Below, one piece after another: positions 32,898 through 44,771 of a stretch of 64,000 bases of DNA (the stretch's first letter is position 1; each line of letters begins with the position of its first letter). The notes under the pieces are model-generated. The model was not told the DNA's origin, ran no database searches, and was given only the letters and a program-made list of their open reading frames with translations. This DNA is from Pegoplata infirma (taxonomy: Eukaryota; Arthropoda; Insecta; Diptera; Anthomyiidae): contig OY992536.1 in the NCBI GenBank assembly GCA_963921195.1, positions 181,916,995 through 181,980,994 of the forward strand, given 5' to 3'. A program made the translations under genes and the position numbers.

Positions 32898-34050
32898 TAT
32901 AACGATCTGTCAACAGCCTCTTCAGAGAATGAGTACTTAGTGGATGTGCTCCGGGTTGTCAGTGTACCTTATTCACTACATTTAGAAAAGAATTCCCAAT
33001 CCTGTCGCAGTCTGCGTCTTCAAACTGTACATAACACTGAGATCCAAGTTAAGTATATGACTGAGTTAAAGGCCTAGTTTTTCCCGATTGATCCAAACCA
33101 TAGATGGGACTAATTAATTAATGGGACTAATTAATTGATGGTTTAATTACCATTTAATTGATGTCAATGGTAATGAAATTTTTTTCATTACAATTGGTTG
33201 TATCAATTGTACCAATTAAATTACTTATCTATTTAATTACTAATGAAAATTAAAAAAAAAATAATTACCATTGGTATGGCATCACTTAAAAAAAATAATT
33301 ACCATTAGTAAAAGTCGTCACAATATTGTCAAAATCGTTAATATTTGGAAATATCTGTTGTTTTTTGTTATATGGTGTTTTAGTTTTTCAAATTTTATAA
33401 ACCAAACACACGTTGATTGCCTTTGTATAACACAATATTTGAAATTTTTATTTGCATTTTGTTTTTTGTCTTTAACATTTTCATATTTTTTTTTGTAAAA
33501 ACATACTTTGATGTTTAAATTTTTAACTTTTCAAAAAAACAAAAATGTGCAAACCAATGGTTTTGAAACCAATTATAATTGGTGTTTTTCAACAATTGGT
33601 GCATTTCATTACCATTAGTAATTATTTTTTCAATTAAAAAAATTTAATTACCATTAAATGGTAATGAAAATTTTTTCATTACCATTGATATCAACCAATG
33701 GTAATTAAATTTCAATGGTAATGAAAAATTCCCATCTATGATCCAAACTAAAATATATCGAAATCAAGTATATCACAATTATGTCTTAGTGACTGCTGAC
33801 GATTTACGTAATACCACGTGACAGTAATACCGGCCGTTAATACGAACTCCCAAGATATTGAATTTTGTCATCCGACAAATCAGAAAGATCGTGCTGCTTC
33901 CTAGATCCAAGAGAAACATCTCTCTGAATGAAACTCTGGCTTACAGCAACCACAGTTGAAATCTCTCCTTTTGAAAGCGATAGCAGCTCACTTGTCAGCT
34001 TTTGATTAAGGAAAGGTAAATTTTGTCGTGTAGTCCGTCCATGCGCACAT
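32898..34050 (-). mobile_element. LTR, copy 2, interrupted by a hAT MITE
   Basis: Homologous to copy 1, with a hAT MITE at 33099-33740 inside. Its first base pair reads TATAACG on the plus strand where copy 1 has TGTAACG, so the CA terminus is mutated. The outer edge near 34050 is approximate. Confidence 0.6.
33099..33740. mobile_element. hAT MITE with perfect 8-bp target duplication ATCCAAAC
   Basis: CATAGATGGGA at 33099 and TCCCATCTATG ending at 33740 are inverted and bounded by ATCCAAAC at 33091-33098 and 33741-33748. LTR copy 1 has the uninterrupted target (GATTGATATAAACTAA). The interior is built from many forward and inverted ATGGTAATGAAATTT/AATTACCATT words within 300 bases of each end. 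No transposase. Confidence 0.9.
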
Positions 34051-34940
34051 CTCGGATTAGTCTCTCCCACCTAACAAAGCCATTGTTTTTGTTTGCACAT
34101 TGCTAATACCAACATATTCCAATTCCGTAGAAATCTGTAAGGTAGTTTCCAAGCTTATTGTATTTGCAATTCCCTCGAACGTCTCTGTGACCCGGGAACC
34201 ATATGAGATGTATGTCAAACTTCTAGGCCGTATCATTTCAAGACGTGCGGCAGTTAAGGGCAGATCTTGTTTTCAGGAACATTGACTTCAGGAAATGTTA
34301 GAATATATGACTGAATGAAATGCAATGTAGACAAAACATTGCATATCATCCAGTCAGTTGCTTCCTTTACCTGATCTGGCAATCTCCCACCCGGGCTCGA
34401 CCGAAGCGCTCCCGAATGGAGTCCGACGCGCACTTGATCGTGAAGCTTAAATCCGTCTGTATCAAAAATTTATTTAGGCTCTACTAGACTGCCCGGGTGG
34501 TATCAAAGTGAAATTGTAAAAGAATACGAAATTAGAAGCTCTGAATTTCGGATACAAATATCTCAAAAACAAAAGGAGCTGAAAAATTTATTATGGCTTA
34601 ATTGGAATCTTTGGGTCCTTTTTCTACAAAATAAATTCTAATTTTTCGACTCTAACATCAAATAATGTAACTGTGGGGCCTGAGTAACTAAGTCCTACGT
34701 CCTTCACTTAATAAATGTTGGCAGCTCTGCGGTTTAAAAATCACCTATTTGTCTAAATTATCTTTGAGGACTTGAAAACAGAAAGCGATTTTATTCTTTC
34801 TTCCTCAGAAATCAGCGTTCAGAAAATATTAAAACAACACCAAACTGTTGCTAATGAGAGAGCACTTGGAAAACAATATCTTTTCATTGCCTCATTGCTT
34901 GAGTGTTCTTAATGAAGTTCAATGTTATCCAGATTGCCAA
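34051..34940. other. More complex DNA, no confident call
   Basis: Base composition is less AT-rich (for example 34375-34450, with CCCACCCGGGCTCGACCGAA). It may contain worn upstream parts of the LINE that follows, but I could not read a recognisable reverse-transcriptase motif in any frame. Low confidence that any part is functional. Confidence 0.35.
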
Positions 34941-34959
34941 ACGCGAAATAACTATAATG

Positions 34960-35730
34960 CAATCCATTGAGTCTTAGATAGGTAGCATTCCGAGTACAAG
35001 ATCTTACATACATGTTTACACGATGGATCAAAGCTACACGAACAAGTGGTCTTCAGGGTCCAATTAGGAACGCTTAAGGATTGCCAGAACAAGGCACTGT
35101 TTACAAGGCCAGATTCTGGCAACTAAGGAAGTGGTTTACTGGTTGAGGTGGACTGTTTCGTCTACAGTCTGCTCAACAGCAGCCTGCCTATTTTACCTAT
35201 TCTGACAGTCAGGCCCCTTCAATGAATTATCCCGAAAGACAAGATCTGTCTTTCGTTTGACATACGACTTATGTACACATTCCAGAGAATTGCAAAGCCG
35301 ATGAACTGCAAGACTGGTAAATACCTCACCGGTTCCTACCGAATTGGAATTAGTTGGTATGTCTTTAAAACCTTGTAATCGAGGCAGACCAATCGGAGTT
35401 GGGCATAAGAATGGAAGAGTACACGATAGATTTTTCATTCTTTTAATCCAAAGGGCAAAAGTGGTTAACAGTGGTTGCTGTAATATCACGACACTGCCAT
35501 ATAGAAAACCACTCTGAGCGTCTCAAGGTGTTTTCAAACAATGTTTGCCCTAATTGCATAGATGAGGAGGGGTTGGCAACTACCGAAAACTTTATCTGCC
35601 ATTACCTGGCACTTTCAGCTCAGAAACAAGCTTTATTAGTATCCAAGGAGCTGCATGATCTCTATTATTTTTCGGATGTCAAAAATGTAATATCTTTAGA
35701 GTTTAATGTGGAGCTTACAGTGGTTTAACT
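34960..35730 (+). pseudogene. LINE ORF2 3' remnant: RNase H and C-terminal zinc-knuckle region (I superfamily)
   Basis: RNase H traces in order: VYTMDQS in place of VYTDGS (about 35015), QILATKEVVYWLR (about 35110-35150), DSQAPSMN for SDSQAAI (about 35205), and ENCKADEL (about 35280-35310), in shifting frames with stops. The last segment is open at 35471-35728: SRHCHIENHSERLKVF, then CPNCIDEEGLATTENFICHY, where a CCHC-like knuckle is expected but H and the last C are replaced (N and Y). An RNase H domain places it in the I superfamily, as for the remnant at 25.8-28 kb; whether both are one family cannot be told because they do not overlap. Non-functional. Confidence 0.75.
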
Positions 35731-36724
35731 GCGGCGACTAACCCATTACCTTTCTTCTGCTTGTGTGTTATACCGAAATTCGGACCAATTTCAGTACTAT
35801 GTCGTGACTCCGGCTATATTTCTCTTTCTGTAAATCGTGTGTCTGCTTTTTTAATTATCACTTCTGTACACGTACATTATGTTTGATTGTTTGTGTATTA
35901 CAATGTGAATGTTATGCGTATGAAATAACAACAACAACAACAAAAAGAGAAACAACAACTTTATATATATTTTATCTAAAGAATAAAACAACAACATAAA
36001 AAAAAAGCTTAACAAGAGAAGAAAAATAACAAACAACATGCAGCCATACATACACTTACACAATCACACACAGATGTTCGAATATTATTTATGTATGTGC
36101 GTTAAAAATAGCAGTAAAACGCAACAACAACAGACGATCTCTTTTTTTTTGAAGTAAAACGTGGCATATGATCTCAAAAACATTTTTTTTTATAAAAATT
36201 AAAAAAAAAAAAATCTCACAAATGATGTCGAAATATATTGACGAGAAGTTGTCGTTGTTGCTGTTAATGTTGTTATTATTGGGTGAGGTTAGTTAGTTAG
36301 TGTAAGTTCAAAGTAAGTCAAGTTTAAGTTAATGTTAATGTAAATGACAGACAGACTGCTTGACAGACGGACCAATGAACGAATTAGCTTGCACAAAAAA
36401 CAGGGTGCAATACAATAAAAAATTTGCATAATTTTGATAAAACTGTATAATCATACAGAAATTAATCATATGATAAATACCCTACATTACGACAAGGTGA
36501 AACAGATTACCAAGATTGACTTCTAAGGAAATTATTTTAAAAACTTTGGCCTAACCGGAGTGTTTTCAAACTTTAAGAGAATACAAAGTTTAAGAGCAAG
36601 TGTTTGGAATGAAGTTGAGTTCTACACGGCAGACTTCAAACAGTCCTTTAAGCAGTACCTATGGAGAAGTTACTCAAAGTAAAGAACAAATTTAAAAAAA
36701 GATTTTAAATTTCTCAGTTGCTTA
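35731..36724. other. Microsatellite-rich DNA, no gene seen
   Basis: CAACAACAACAACAAC at about 35928-35945, TTGTCGTTGTTGCTGTT near 36246-36262, GTTAATGTTAATGTAAATGA and a short GACAGACAGACTG tract near 36346-36372. Open frames on the minus strand (35851-36063) are low-complexity. Confidence 0.45.
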
Positions 36725-36989
36725 TACACTTAAAAAATTTTTTTGTCATTAACTGGTTGTAGTGTATTTAAAAAGTTTTACGTTTTGTCGTTTTTAAAAG
36801 AAACACCATTTGTTTAATTTTCAGTTTTTTCAAATGACTATTTCTGTTCATTTTTCAAAAATAACAACATAAAAAATTAAGACTTTCGTTAGCATTCAAT
36901 TTGTAAGGTCATTTATTTTTGTTCTGTAAGTAAAAATAAGTGATTCTTCTTTAATTTTGAATGATTTGTGTACGTTATTTTTTTAAACC

Positions 36990-37880
36990 CTCCACTCTAG
37001 TGATAGAGGGTATATATAAGTTTGTCATTCCGCTTGTAACTCATCGGAATATTGTTTTGGGCCCCATAAAGTATATATATTCATGATCCTGGATCGATTT
37101 TAAGTCGATCTAGCGATGTCCGCCCGTCTGTCTGTCCGTCCGTAGAAAACACGCTAACTTTTGAAAGGCTTTACAGAGGCTACTGATGTTTGGCATATAT
37201 GTTGGTCATTTACCTGGTCAGGTTGGTATTGCAAAGTTATGAGCAAAATAGTAAATTTCGGCAATGGTTTTTCGCGAATTTAAGAGATAAAAAACACGAT
37301 AACTTCGAAAGACAATAATGAGACTGCTGAAACGTAGCATGTATCTTTCTCGTTTTCCATGTCTGTTTGGTATTGAATTTCAGCTCAATCGGTCCAGTGG
37401 TTCAAAAGTTATAAGCAAAACCCCGAATTTCAGATTGGGTTCATCTTAAATGACACGAGGTAAACAATTTTGAAAAGCATTGGTTAGTTTTAAAGCAATA
37501 CTTTTTAAAAAATTACACTCGAAAACAATTTTGCACTCAAAAAAAGTTTTACACTCAAAAAAAATTTTACACTCAAAAAAAAAATTGTTTTTTTTTTACA
37601 AAAATGTCAATATTTTGTGTACATACATACGTGCATTCACTCAGAAATATTTTTACAGTAAAAAAACATTACACTCGAAAAAAGTTTTACACTAAAAAAA
37701 AATATTTTATTTTCCACATTTTTTTTAAATGACAAAAAAAGAGTTTTTTACTCAAAATAAAATTTTTCTAATCAAAATTGTTAACTTTTTTACGTTAAAA
37801 ATGTACTATCCTTTAAAAAAGGCATTTTGGAGGGTATTCATAGATTCGGCCGAGTCGAATTTAACTTTTCTACTTGTTTT
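36990..37880 (-). mobile_element. mini-me/DINE-1-like element, main subfamily, full reverse copy
   Basis: Minus strand: ACAAGTAGAAAAGTTAAATT, CGGCCGAATCTATGAATACC at the start; CACTAGAGTGGAGGGTTTA at the end. The 890-bp copy has the GTCY tract (37116-37142), the AAAGTATATATATTCATGAT tract and several GTGTAAAA/TTACACTC words near the start. Family A copy 1 supplies the empty site (TTATTTTTTTCTTAAATTG), so insertion was between T residues without obvious duplication, consistent with Helitron-type insertion. Confidence 0.8.
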
Positions 37881-38005
37881 TTTTAATTGTTTGCATTTTT
37901 TAAAGAAAAATCATTAGTTTTTACATACTTGTGTGCGTTATTTTTTTGTAAAAAAAAAAATCAAAAAATTATTTTTAGAAATACAAAAACATGTTTGTGT
38001 CAAAG

Positions 38006-38067
38006 GACTTTGGCACGATGGGTAGAGTGGCCAGCCAGAATGTAGTTGATTGCGGAATCGATTCACC
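38006..38067 (+). other. tRNA-like segment inside family A (copy 2)
   Basis: CTTTGGCACGATGGGTAGAG and TGCGGAATCGATTCACC match the segment at 3919-3980. The B-box-like part has an extra change (TTCACC for TTCCCC). Confidence 0.45.
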
Positions 38068-38139
38068 AAAATTTTATTACAAAATTTTTAAAATATAATT
38101 CAATAGAAAAATTGTAAAAATAACCTGCGAAATCATTAA

Positions 38140-39071
38140 CACAGGGCAACACTTTTTTTTGCCCGGGTTCTGATAGCTAATTGGTAATTGGGGAACGCTG
38201 ATTTCAAATCTGCCTTCTGTTTTTTTGGGTCAGCTCTAGTTTTCGAGATATAGCCTCAGGAAACTTTGAAAATGGGCTATTTTTGGCATATTTGAGTCCA
38301 TATTTACCAACACTGGTCTTGTATTAAAAAAGTGAATGACGATTTTAAGTAAGATGGATATGCTGATTCCAAAAATGCTCTTTGTTTTTTTGAGTCTTCT
38401 TTAGTTTTTGAGATATTGCTAAAATAAAATTTTAAAATTCTCATTTATGTCAAGATTCGATAAAAAAAATTTTGTAGTTTCATGTTATAAGAGAGGGGCC
38501 ACGCCCCTTAACCCAATCTGGCCTGTATTTTCTACAAAGTTAAGCAAACAAAAATTAGCATCCTGTGCTCAAATTTGTTGAAAAATATTTTTCAGGAGCC
38601 AAATAAAAGCAGTTTGTTGTTTTGGGTTACGTGGGAGGTGCCACGCCCACGCCACCTACCCACACCACACATTCCTTAGAACAATTTCCAAAATTAAGTA
38701 AGCATATGATGTAAATATAAGGTCAATCACAAGAGTGGTTTGGCTGGAATGATGAAAATAATTTTTCGAAATTTACTTGCGTCATAACTCGAAAACTAAA
38801 GCTGTCAGAAAAAAGTTAATACCAGTTATGGAATCCTCGCATCCAATTTAGTTAAGTTCGTGATTAAAACTTTAGGCTCTAAAATAAGTGTTGGAAATTA
38901 TAGCCTTGCAAAGTTGGTTAAAATCGCACCTTTTTGACTCTTTAACAGCGATTTGCTCGCGAGCTGATGGAAAAAATCGGATAACAGATTCGGAATCAGC
39001 ACACTAAACTCCATATAAATCGGTTGTCAAATATCAGGCAATTGAAAAAGGTCATTTTTTGTGACCCTGTG
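38140..39071. mobile_element. Element with CACAGGG ends and TAA duplication (Harbinger-like)
   Basis: CACAGGGCAACACTTTTTTT at 38140 and the inverted TTTTTTGTGACCCTGTG ending at 39071 are flanked by TAA (38137-38139, 39072-39074). Family A copy 1 provides the empty site (ACATTAATTTTTAATG). The 932-bp interior has GAGATATNGC words and GCCACGCCC motifs (38500, 38640) and no recognisable coding sequence. Confidence 0.75.
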
Positions 39072-40363
39072 TAATCTTTAATATTTTCGTAAGTAATTTT
39101 TTTTGAACTTGGTGGTAAAAAAAAAGAAAGTGACGTTATTTTTTAATGTTCAATGTTATTTATTTTAGAAAATTTTATTAACAGTAAAAAGAAATGTTAA
39201 TGTTTGTTAAAACAAATGAATAGTTACTGTGATGGTTTTCAATTGTTTATCACTTGTTTTAAATGTGTTTTTCATTTGTTTTTGCCTACAAAATATTTTG
39301 AGTGTACAAATTTCAGAAGCTCAGCATGGGTGGTCCAAGACAGTTTTAGCCTAAAAGTGCGAATACCATAATTTTTATTTTTGAATATGTATTTGGGATG
39401 TGTAAGAAAAATTTAGCAACAAAAACCAAAATCGTCGATCGAGCACTTTTTACAAAACTCTCGTTTAAATGGCAAAAAATAAAAAAAATAACTCTTCAAA
39501 ATTCAAATATATGGAATTTATAGAATCAGAATCTGAGACTTTTTCAATAAGAAATATATCTCCAAATCTAAGACTTTTTATGTATAAAAAATGTCTCAGA
39601 ATCAGAGAATTTTTTTATAGAAAAATTTTCTCAGAACCTGAGGCTTTTTCTATCAAAAAATATCTCAGAATCTGAGTCTTTTTCTATAGGAAAAATTTCT
39701 AAGAATCTGAGACTTTTAAAAAAATGTCCCACAATCTGAGATTTTTCCATAGCATCAATGCCTAGGAGTCTGAGCCTTTTTGAATAGGAACAAGTAGAAA
39801 AGTTAAATTCGACTTGGCCGAATCTATGAATACCCTCCACAATGCCCTTTTTAAATTATAGTAAATATTCTAGAGTGAAAAAATAACATTTTTTAATAGA
39901 AATATTTTATTTTGTGTAAAAAAACTTATTTTTAACTAGTTTAAAAAAAAAAATAATAATTTACTAAATTTTTTTTTGAGTGTAAAATTTTTTTTGAGTT
40001 TAAAATTTTTTTCGAGTGTATTTTTTTTTTCTTTTAGTGTAAAAATATTTTTGGGTGACAAAAATGCGTTGTAAAATATTTTTGTGACTTACCAATGTTT
40101 TTAAAACATGTTTAACGGAGTTTCAACACGTGAATTTAAGGTGAGGCGAATCTGAAATTTACGGTTTTGCTAATAACTTTTGAATCACTGGACCGATTTG
40201 ACTGAAATTCAACACGAAACAGCCAAAAGGAACGACAAATATATATGACAAGCGTCAGCATCCTCAGAATTGCCTTTATAAAGTTATCGTGTTTTTTATC
40301 TCGTAAATTCGTGAAAAACCCTTGCCGAAATTCTCTACTTTGCTCATAACTTTTGAACCACTG

Positions 40364-42130
40364 CACAGTGGGAAAAAACACCAATCTGGCAGGAAAAAAA
40401 TCATATCTTCTAAACTATTGGTCTGATCCAATAACAATACTTGGAGATTTTATAGCTAAGGATATGAGCTTTTTGTATAATGAATAATAAGAAACTGTTT
40501 TTCAATACAGGGTGCCCCAAAAGGTGTTGTATACGACTACCTCAGGAGTATTTTTTTTTGTACCTGTTAGCTGTGGAAAATTATGTTTAAAATAAGAATT
40601 TTATACTTTTTTGAAAAGTAAATGGGGTAATCAAATATTGTAAGTGAAATCTGATAACATTTAAACATATACCCTACATCCAGCATATAACTAAAATAGG
40701 AGTCTTAGCACCTGATTGCATAAGCATATACGAATTTTAAGTTAACATTTTGTCAATGTATAGTGCCATTGTCTCTTCTGGTGTGTATTATGTCAGTGCT
40801 TCAGAGGGGTAAAATACGGCTTTTTTCATCTTTGTAGCCCTTTTTGGTGTTTTTTTTTAATTTCATCTAATAATTGGGCTGCATCTCTCTTTCCAGATTT
40901 GTACAGACTTACTTTCGTAGCGACCAATAATTATTCCTTGATATTATTTTGTACAAGATCCGAAACACGACTCCTCTTGGATTTTTTTGTCGTTTCCAAA
41001 AAAGTCTTCAAAGGACGCCCTCGAGGTTGTGACGGTCCTGGTTCTTCGTCTTCTACTACAAAATCTATATTTTCATTCAACCATATATTGTAATGATTTT
41101 TAAAACTATATAAAACACTGGCCCATCTTAATTTGAATTTACTACATAAATCTCACACACTAACAGTTAGTTTTTTATAGCTATCATTTTCGTTGCAGAT
41201 GTTATTTCAAGTTTGGACAAGATATAATTGATAACTGTTGAGTTCCGATCAGAAGCACTGTCGCATTTACGCCAAACTTCAAATATCTCTCTCCGTTGAA
41301 ATGACATGTCAAACAAATTTAAAAAAACCAAAGAGTTTATTAACCAATTCAAATGATAGTATTAAATTTATTATTATTTATAACAATATTTTTATTAAGA
41401 ATTGTTTCACCAACTGAATGCGACTTAAATCGGCTATTTAAAAATCATAAAATCAAAAATAATTTTAATTCAGCACGAAATTTTTTCAAGATTTCGACGC
41501 TCTACTATGTTAAAAACAAATTACTAACAATCCTTTGCGATTCTCAACATATACGTGAGTCGCGTTCATCGCTGCCTAGGTTTAGAATTATAATTATTGA
41601 AAGAACAAAATTACAAAAATAATTTTAAAAAATCGCTACGCAGGCCTACGCAGCTAATTTTTTGAATAGTAATACTTCATTATATGTAGAATAATCTATA
41701 ATTAAAGATTAAGCAGCATCTGGCAGCGTTTTTTTTGTAGCTCCATAAGAATTTAAACAATTAAAAAAAAAAACGTTGTTTATGTAATTCGTTACGGGAG
41801 CCTTCGCAAAACAGATAACGTATGGAAATTTATACATAATATACCTAATAGCACCCTTTAAAAGAAATCAAACACTTGGTAGGTAACGGCTTACCCCTTC
41901 CGATACACGGCGATGACAAGTTTACTATTATAAACAACTAACTGTGAGAGCCCAATAAATTGTCAACATTTGATAGTGTGTAATTCCCTAATGGGTTAAC
42001 TAAACTTTAAGTTCTTAACGGATAAAAACGCAGTCACTATCCCACTTTAAAATCGCATTATAACTTTGTTAAAATCTGTTAATTATATTTTGAATTATTT
42101 CCCGCTAGATTGGCAATTTTTCCCACTGTG
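40364..42130. mobile_element. Transib-type element with CACAGTGGGAAAAA ends, CACTG duplication
   Basis: CACAGTGGGAAAAAACACC at 40364 and the reverse complement of the right end, CACAGTGGGAAAAATTGCC, both continue to AATC. CACTG flanks both sides (40359-40363, 42131-42135). The terminal CACAGTG equals the consensus RAG recombination-signal heptamer, which Transib ends resemble, and the 5-bp duplication is Transib-like. It contains a broken transposase-like reading on the minus strand. Confidence 0.8.
40640..41352 (-). pseudogene. Broken transposase-like gene in the Transib-type element
   Basis: Minus-strand segments, N to C: FQRREIFEVWRKCDSAS near 41290; NHYNIWLNENIDFVV then PGPSQPRGRPLKTFLE and TKKSKRSRVSDL (about 41100-40945); AAQLLDEIKKK (about 40890-40855); SEALT, stop, YTPEETMALYID (about 40805-40765), LMQSGAKT (about 40720); and, in another frame, YFSYMLDVGYMFKCYQ (about 40710-40660). 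The pattern 'GRPxKxF...KxxR...TPEEaLaL...sgAK...YpsY...K.cY' recurs in uncharacterised insect transposon-type proteins. At least three stops and two frame shifts make it dead. I infer it is the element's own transposase N-terminal half; no catalytic DDE region was found. The family name Transib comes from the ends, not from this peptide. Confidence 0.55.
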
Positions 42131-43739
42131 CACTGGACCGATTTAGCTGGATTTCAACACCAAACTGACCAGGTATATGCCCAACATATATGCCAAACTT
42201 CAGGAGCCTCCGTAAAGTCTTTCAAATGTTAGCGTGTTTTCAACAGACAGACGGACAGACAGACGGACGCACAGTGGCCGAAACACCCAATCTAGCGGCG
42301 CTTAATTCGTAAATGCAAAATAATAAAGCCCAATGCATATTTGTGATTATAAAACTTAAAAAGAATTTAATTTTTAACCATATTTATTTATTTCAGTGTT
42401 TTTATGTTTTTTGGGAAATTTATGTGAATATCGGGAGGGTGGTCTGTATGAGGACTAGTAGTTAAAATGTTCCGATTCCGTTAAAATTTAGAGTGATTAT
42501 TTTTAACTACAAAAAACATTTAACAGTCGAATTTCAAGAGGATATTTGTTAAAATACTATTGTTAGGGCTTATTACGTGAAACTGGAAGGGGTAATTAAC
42601 ATGGGGGCTATGGGATAACATGGACCGATTTTGTCAAAAATTTAATAGGTTTTGTTATTTTGATAAAAAATCTTAAATTTCAAATTTTAGCCAAATCGAT
42701 TGAAAATTGTTGTCTGTATCGCGTTAATACTGTTTATTTGGACATGCAGATGGACCCTAAAAACCGAACAACTTGCGCGAACTAGCACGCCATACTGAAA
42801 CGTCACAACTAGAATAACCCTAAATAATAAACAAAAAAGCAATGTTGGCAATCGATACCTTTTCAATACCGTTATCCGTTTCAAAACCCTTTAAATTGAA
42901 TACCGGTACCAATACCAATACCGAAACTCAGTTTTGGTATCGGATACCGGTATCCAAAAACCTTTTCCTTCGGTATCGGTACGTACCGGTATTGAAACGG
43001 TTTTTTCTTAAAAACCATGTTTTTTTACAAAAAAAAAAATAATAGAAAGTTTGCAAATTTTTTGGTTTTTGTAAATGAAAAATCGTACTCCAAATGCCTC
43101 ACCGAAGTCTCATGAAAATCAAAAAATCTTTTGGCACCCACATCGTGAATTAAGCAAAAATTTCAAAAAAGGCATGCTTCAACCGCGATGCGGGAGCAAA
43201 AGAAAGTTATTGATTTTCACGAAATTTTTATGGAGTCATTTTGACACCCAATAGAAACTTTCTGGACCCCTTTCGTATAGTATAGTTTTTGTGGGGATTT
43301 TTATTTAATCCGTGATGTGTGTGTCCAAGGATTTTTTTTGATATTTACAGGACTTCGGGGGAGGCATTTGGAATACTAGCAAGAGGTTTTCCACCATAGT
43401 ATAATTTTTTGAAGTGGCTTAACTCGTAGAAATTGTCCATAAAAGTCCCATACTTTGCAAAAAAAATTGTTTGCAATATTTTTGAATATGATCTTGTCTA
43501 GACAGGGAAGACCTATTTTTCAAATAGATAACACCAACAAAAAAAACTTGGTTGCCTAGAAATAAGATGAAATATGAATTAAGTTGGGGTTTTTACTTTA
43601 ACCGCGATGCGGGAGAGAAATACATTTTATGGAGTCATTTTGACACCCAATAGAAACTTATTAGACCCCTTTCAGCTCAAACATAAAAGAAAGGTAAAAA
43701 TCAATACGGCCTTATATTTATGTCCTAAAGACATAGGAT

Positions 43740-44771
43740 TTAGGAACAAAGCGGTCCAGTGCTTCAAAGGGTTTTTCGTGAATTTTCGAGATAAAAAACG
43801 CTAACTTTCGAAAGGCAATCCTGAGGATGCTGAAGCTTGGCATATATATTTATCGTTCCCCTGACCTGGTTCGTATTAAATTTCAGCCAAATAGGTCCAG
43901 TGGGTCAAAAGTTATTAAGAAAACCGTAAATTTCAGATTGGTTTCAACTTAACCTTTAATATCCTGACTTTTTGTTTTGAGCCGAAATCATAATTCTAAA
44001 CAACTTTTGTTCTACGACTTTGTTTATAGGTTACATTTACCTGAACTATGTGAAGAAAACCTGGGTGGACCCTTGCGAATCAATCAGGCACCCGGAAGAC
44101 AAAATTTGACCAAAGTCTTTTTCTAACACATTTTTTTTTGTTTAAAACATTCTGAAAATTCAAAAAATTCACGGAACTATTTTTTTCAGCTTCGATTTCG
44201 ATGTATTTAACACAAAAAATGATTTTTCGGAAAAACGTAATTTCACCAAATTTTTTGGTTTTTTTGAGGTTGGGACACTGTGATTAGCATACGGGTGTCA
44301 AAAAAGTCTGCTTCTAAGTGGTGAAAGGCGAAAATGTTAGATATTGTATTAATAAACATTGTTTAAGTCACAGAAGGAAGTTTCAACAAAATTTGTTTAA
44401 CAAAGTTACCGATTTTTTTGGTTGGTTCCTTGCGGAACCAGTAGGATATTAAGGGTTAAATTCACTTGTTGAAAAAACCGTTAAACCAGCTTTAAAAAAA
44501 TTATGAGTCGGGAAATTTTTTTACAAAGTATTCTTGCCACTCACAAAAATTTGTATACTAAAACAAAAAAACTTACACTCGAAAAAAAATTTGCAAAAAA
44601 ATGTCAATTTTTTTTTTAAAAAATGACTTAAAAAAGTTTTTTACTCAAAATAAAATATTTCTAAACAAAATTGTTAATTTGATTCACGTAAGAAAATTAA
44701 CTATCTCTTTAGAAACGCATTGTGGAGGGTATTGATGGATTCGTCCAAGTCGAATTTAACTTTTCTACTTG
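43740..44771 (-). mobile_element. mini-me fragment, reverse, inside the hAT
   Basis: Minus strand begins GCAAGTAGAAAAGTTAAATT, CGACTTGGACGAATCCATCA, passes ACTCAAAAT-type words and reaches GAACCACTGG/GACCG and CAGCATCCTCAGGATTGC before stopping near 43740. The TA and GTCY tracts are absent, so only the first half remains. A piggyBac-like element is inserted within. Confidence 0.7.
43953..44455. mobile_element. piggyBac-like MITE with TTAA target duplication
   Basis: CCTTTAATATCCTGAC at 43953 and the inverted GTAGGATATTAAGGG ending at 44455 are bounded by TTAA at 43949-43952 and 44456-44459. The mini-me at 37435-37450 (TTCATCTTAAATGACACG) is the empty site. Near the right end TGGTTCCTTGCGGAACCA forms a subterminal hairpin, a frequent piggyBac trait. 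503 bp with no transposase. Confidence 0.88.

Larger units (their letters stand above)
36727..39304 (+). mobile_element. TACACTCAAAA-type element, family A (copy 2), twice interrupted
   Basis: Starts CACTTAAAAAATTTTTTTGT after TA (36725-36726) and ends AAATATTTTGAGTG before TA (39305-39306). The body is collinear with 3537-4350, but a mini-me (36990-37880) and a Harbinger-like element (38140-39071) are inserted. Without these it is about 750 bp. The tRNA-like segment is at 38006-38067. Confidence 0.75.
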
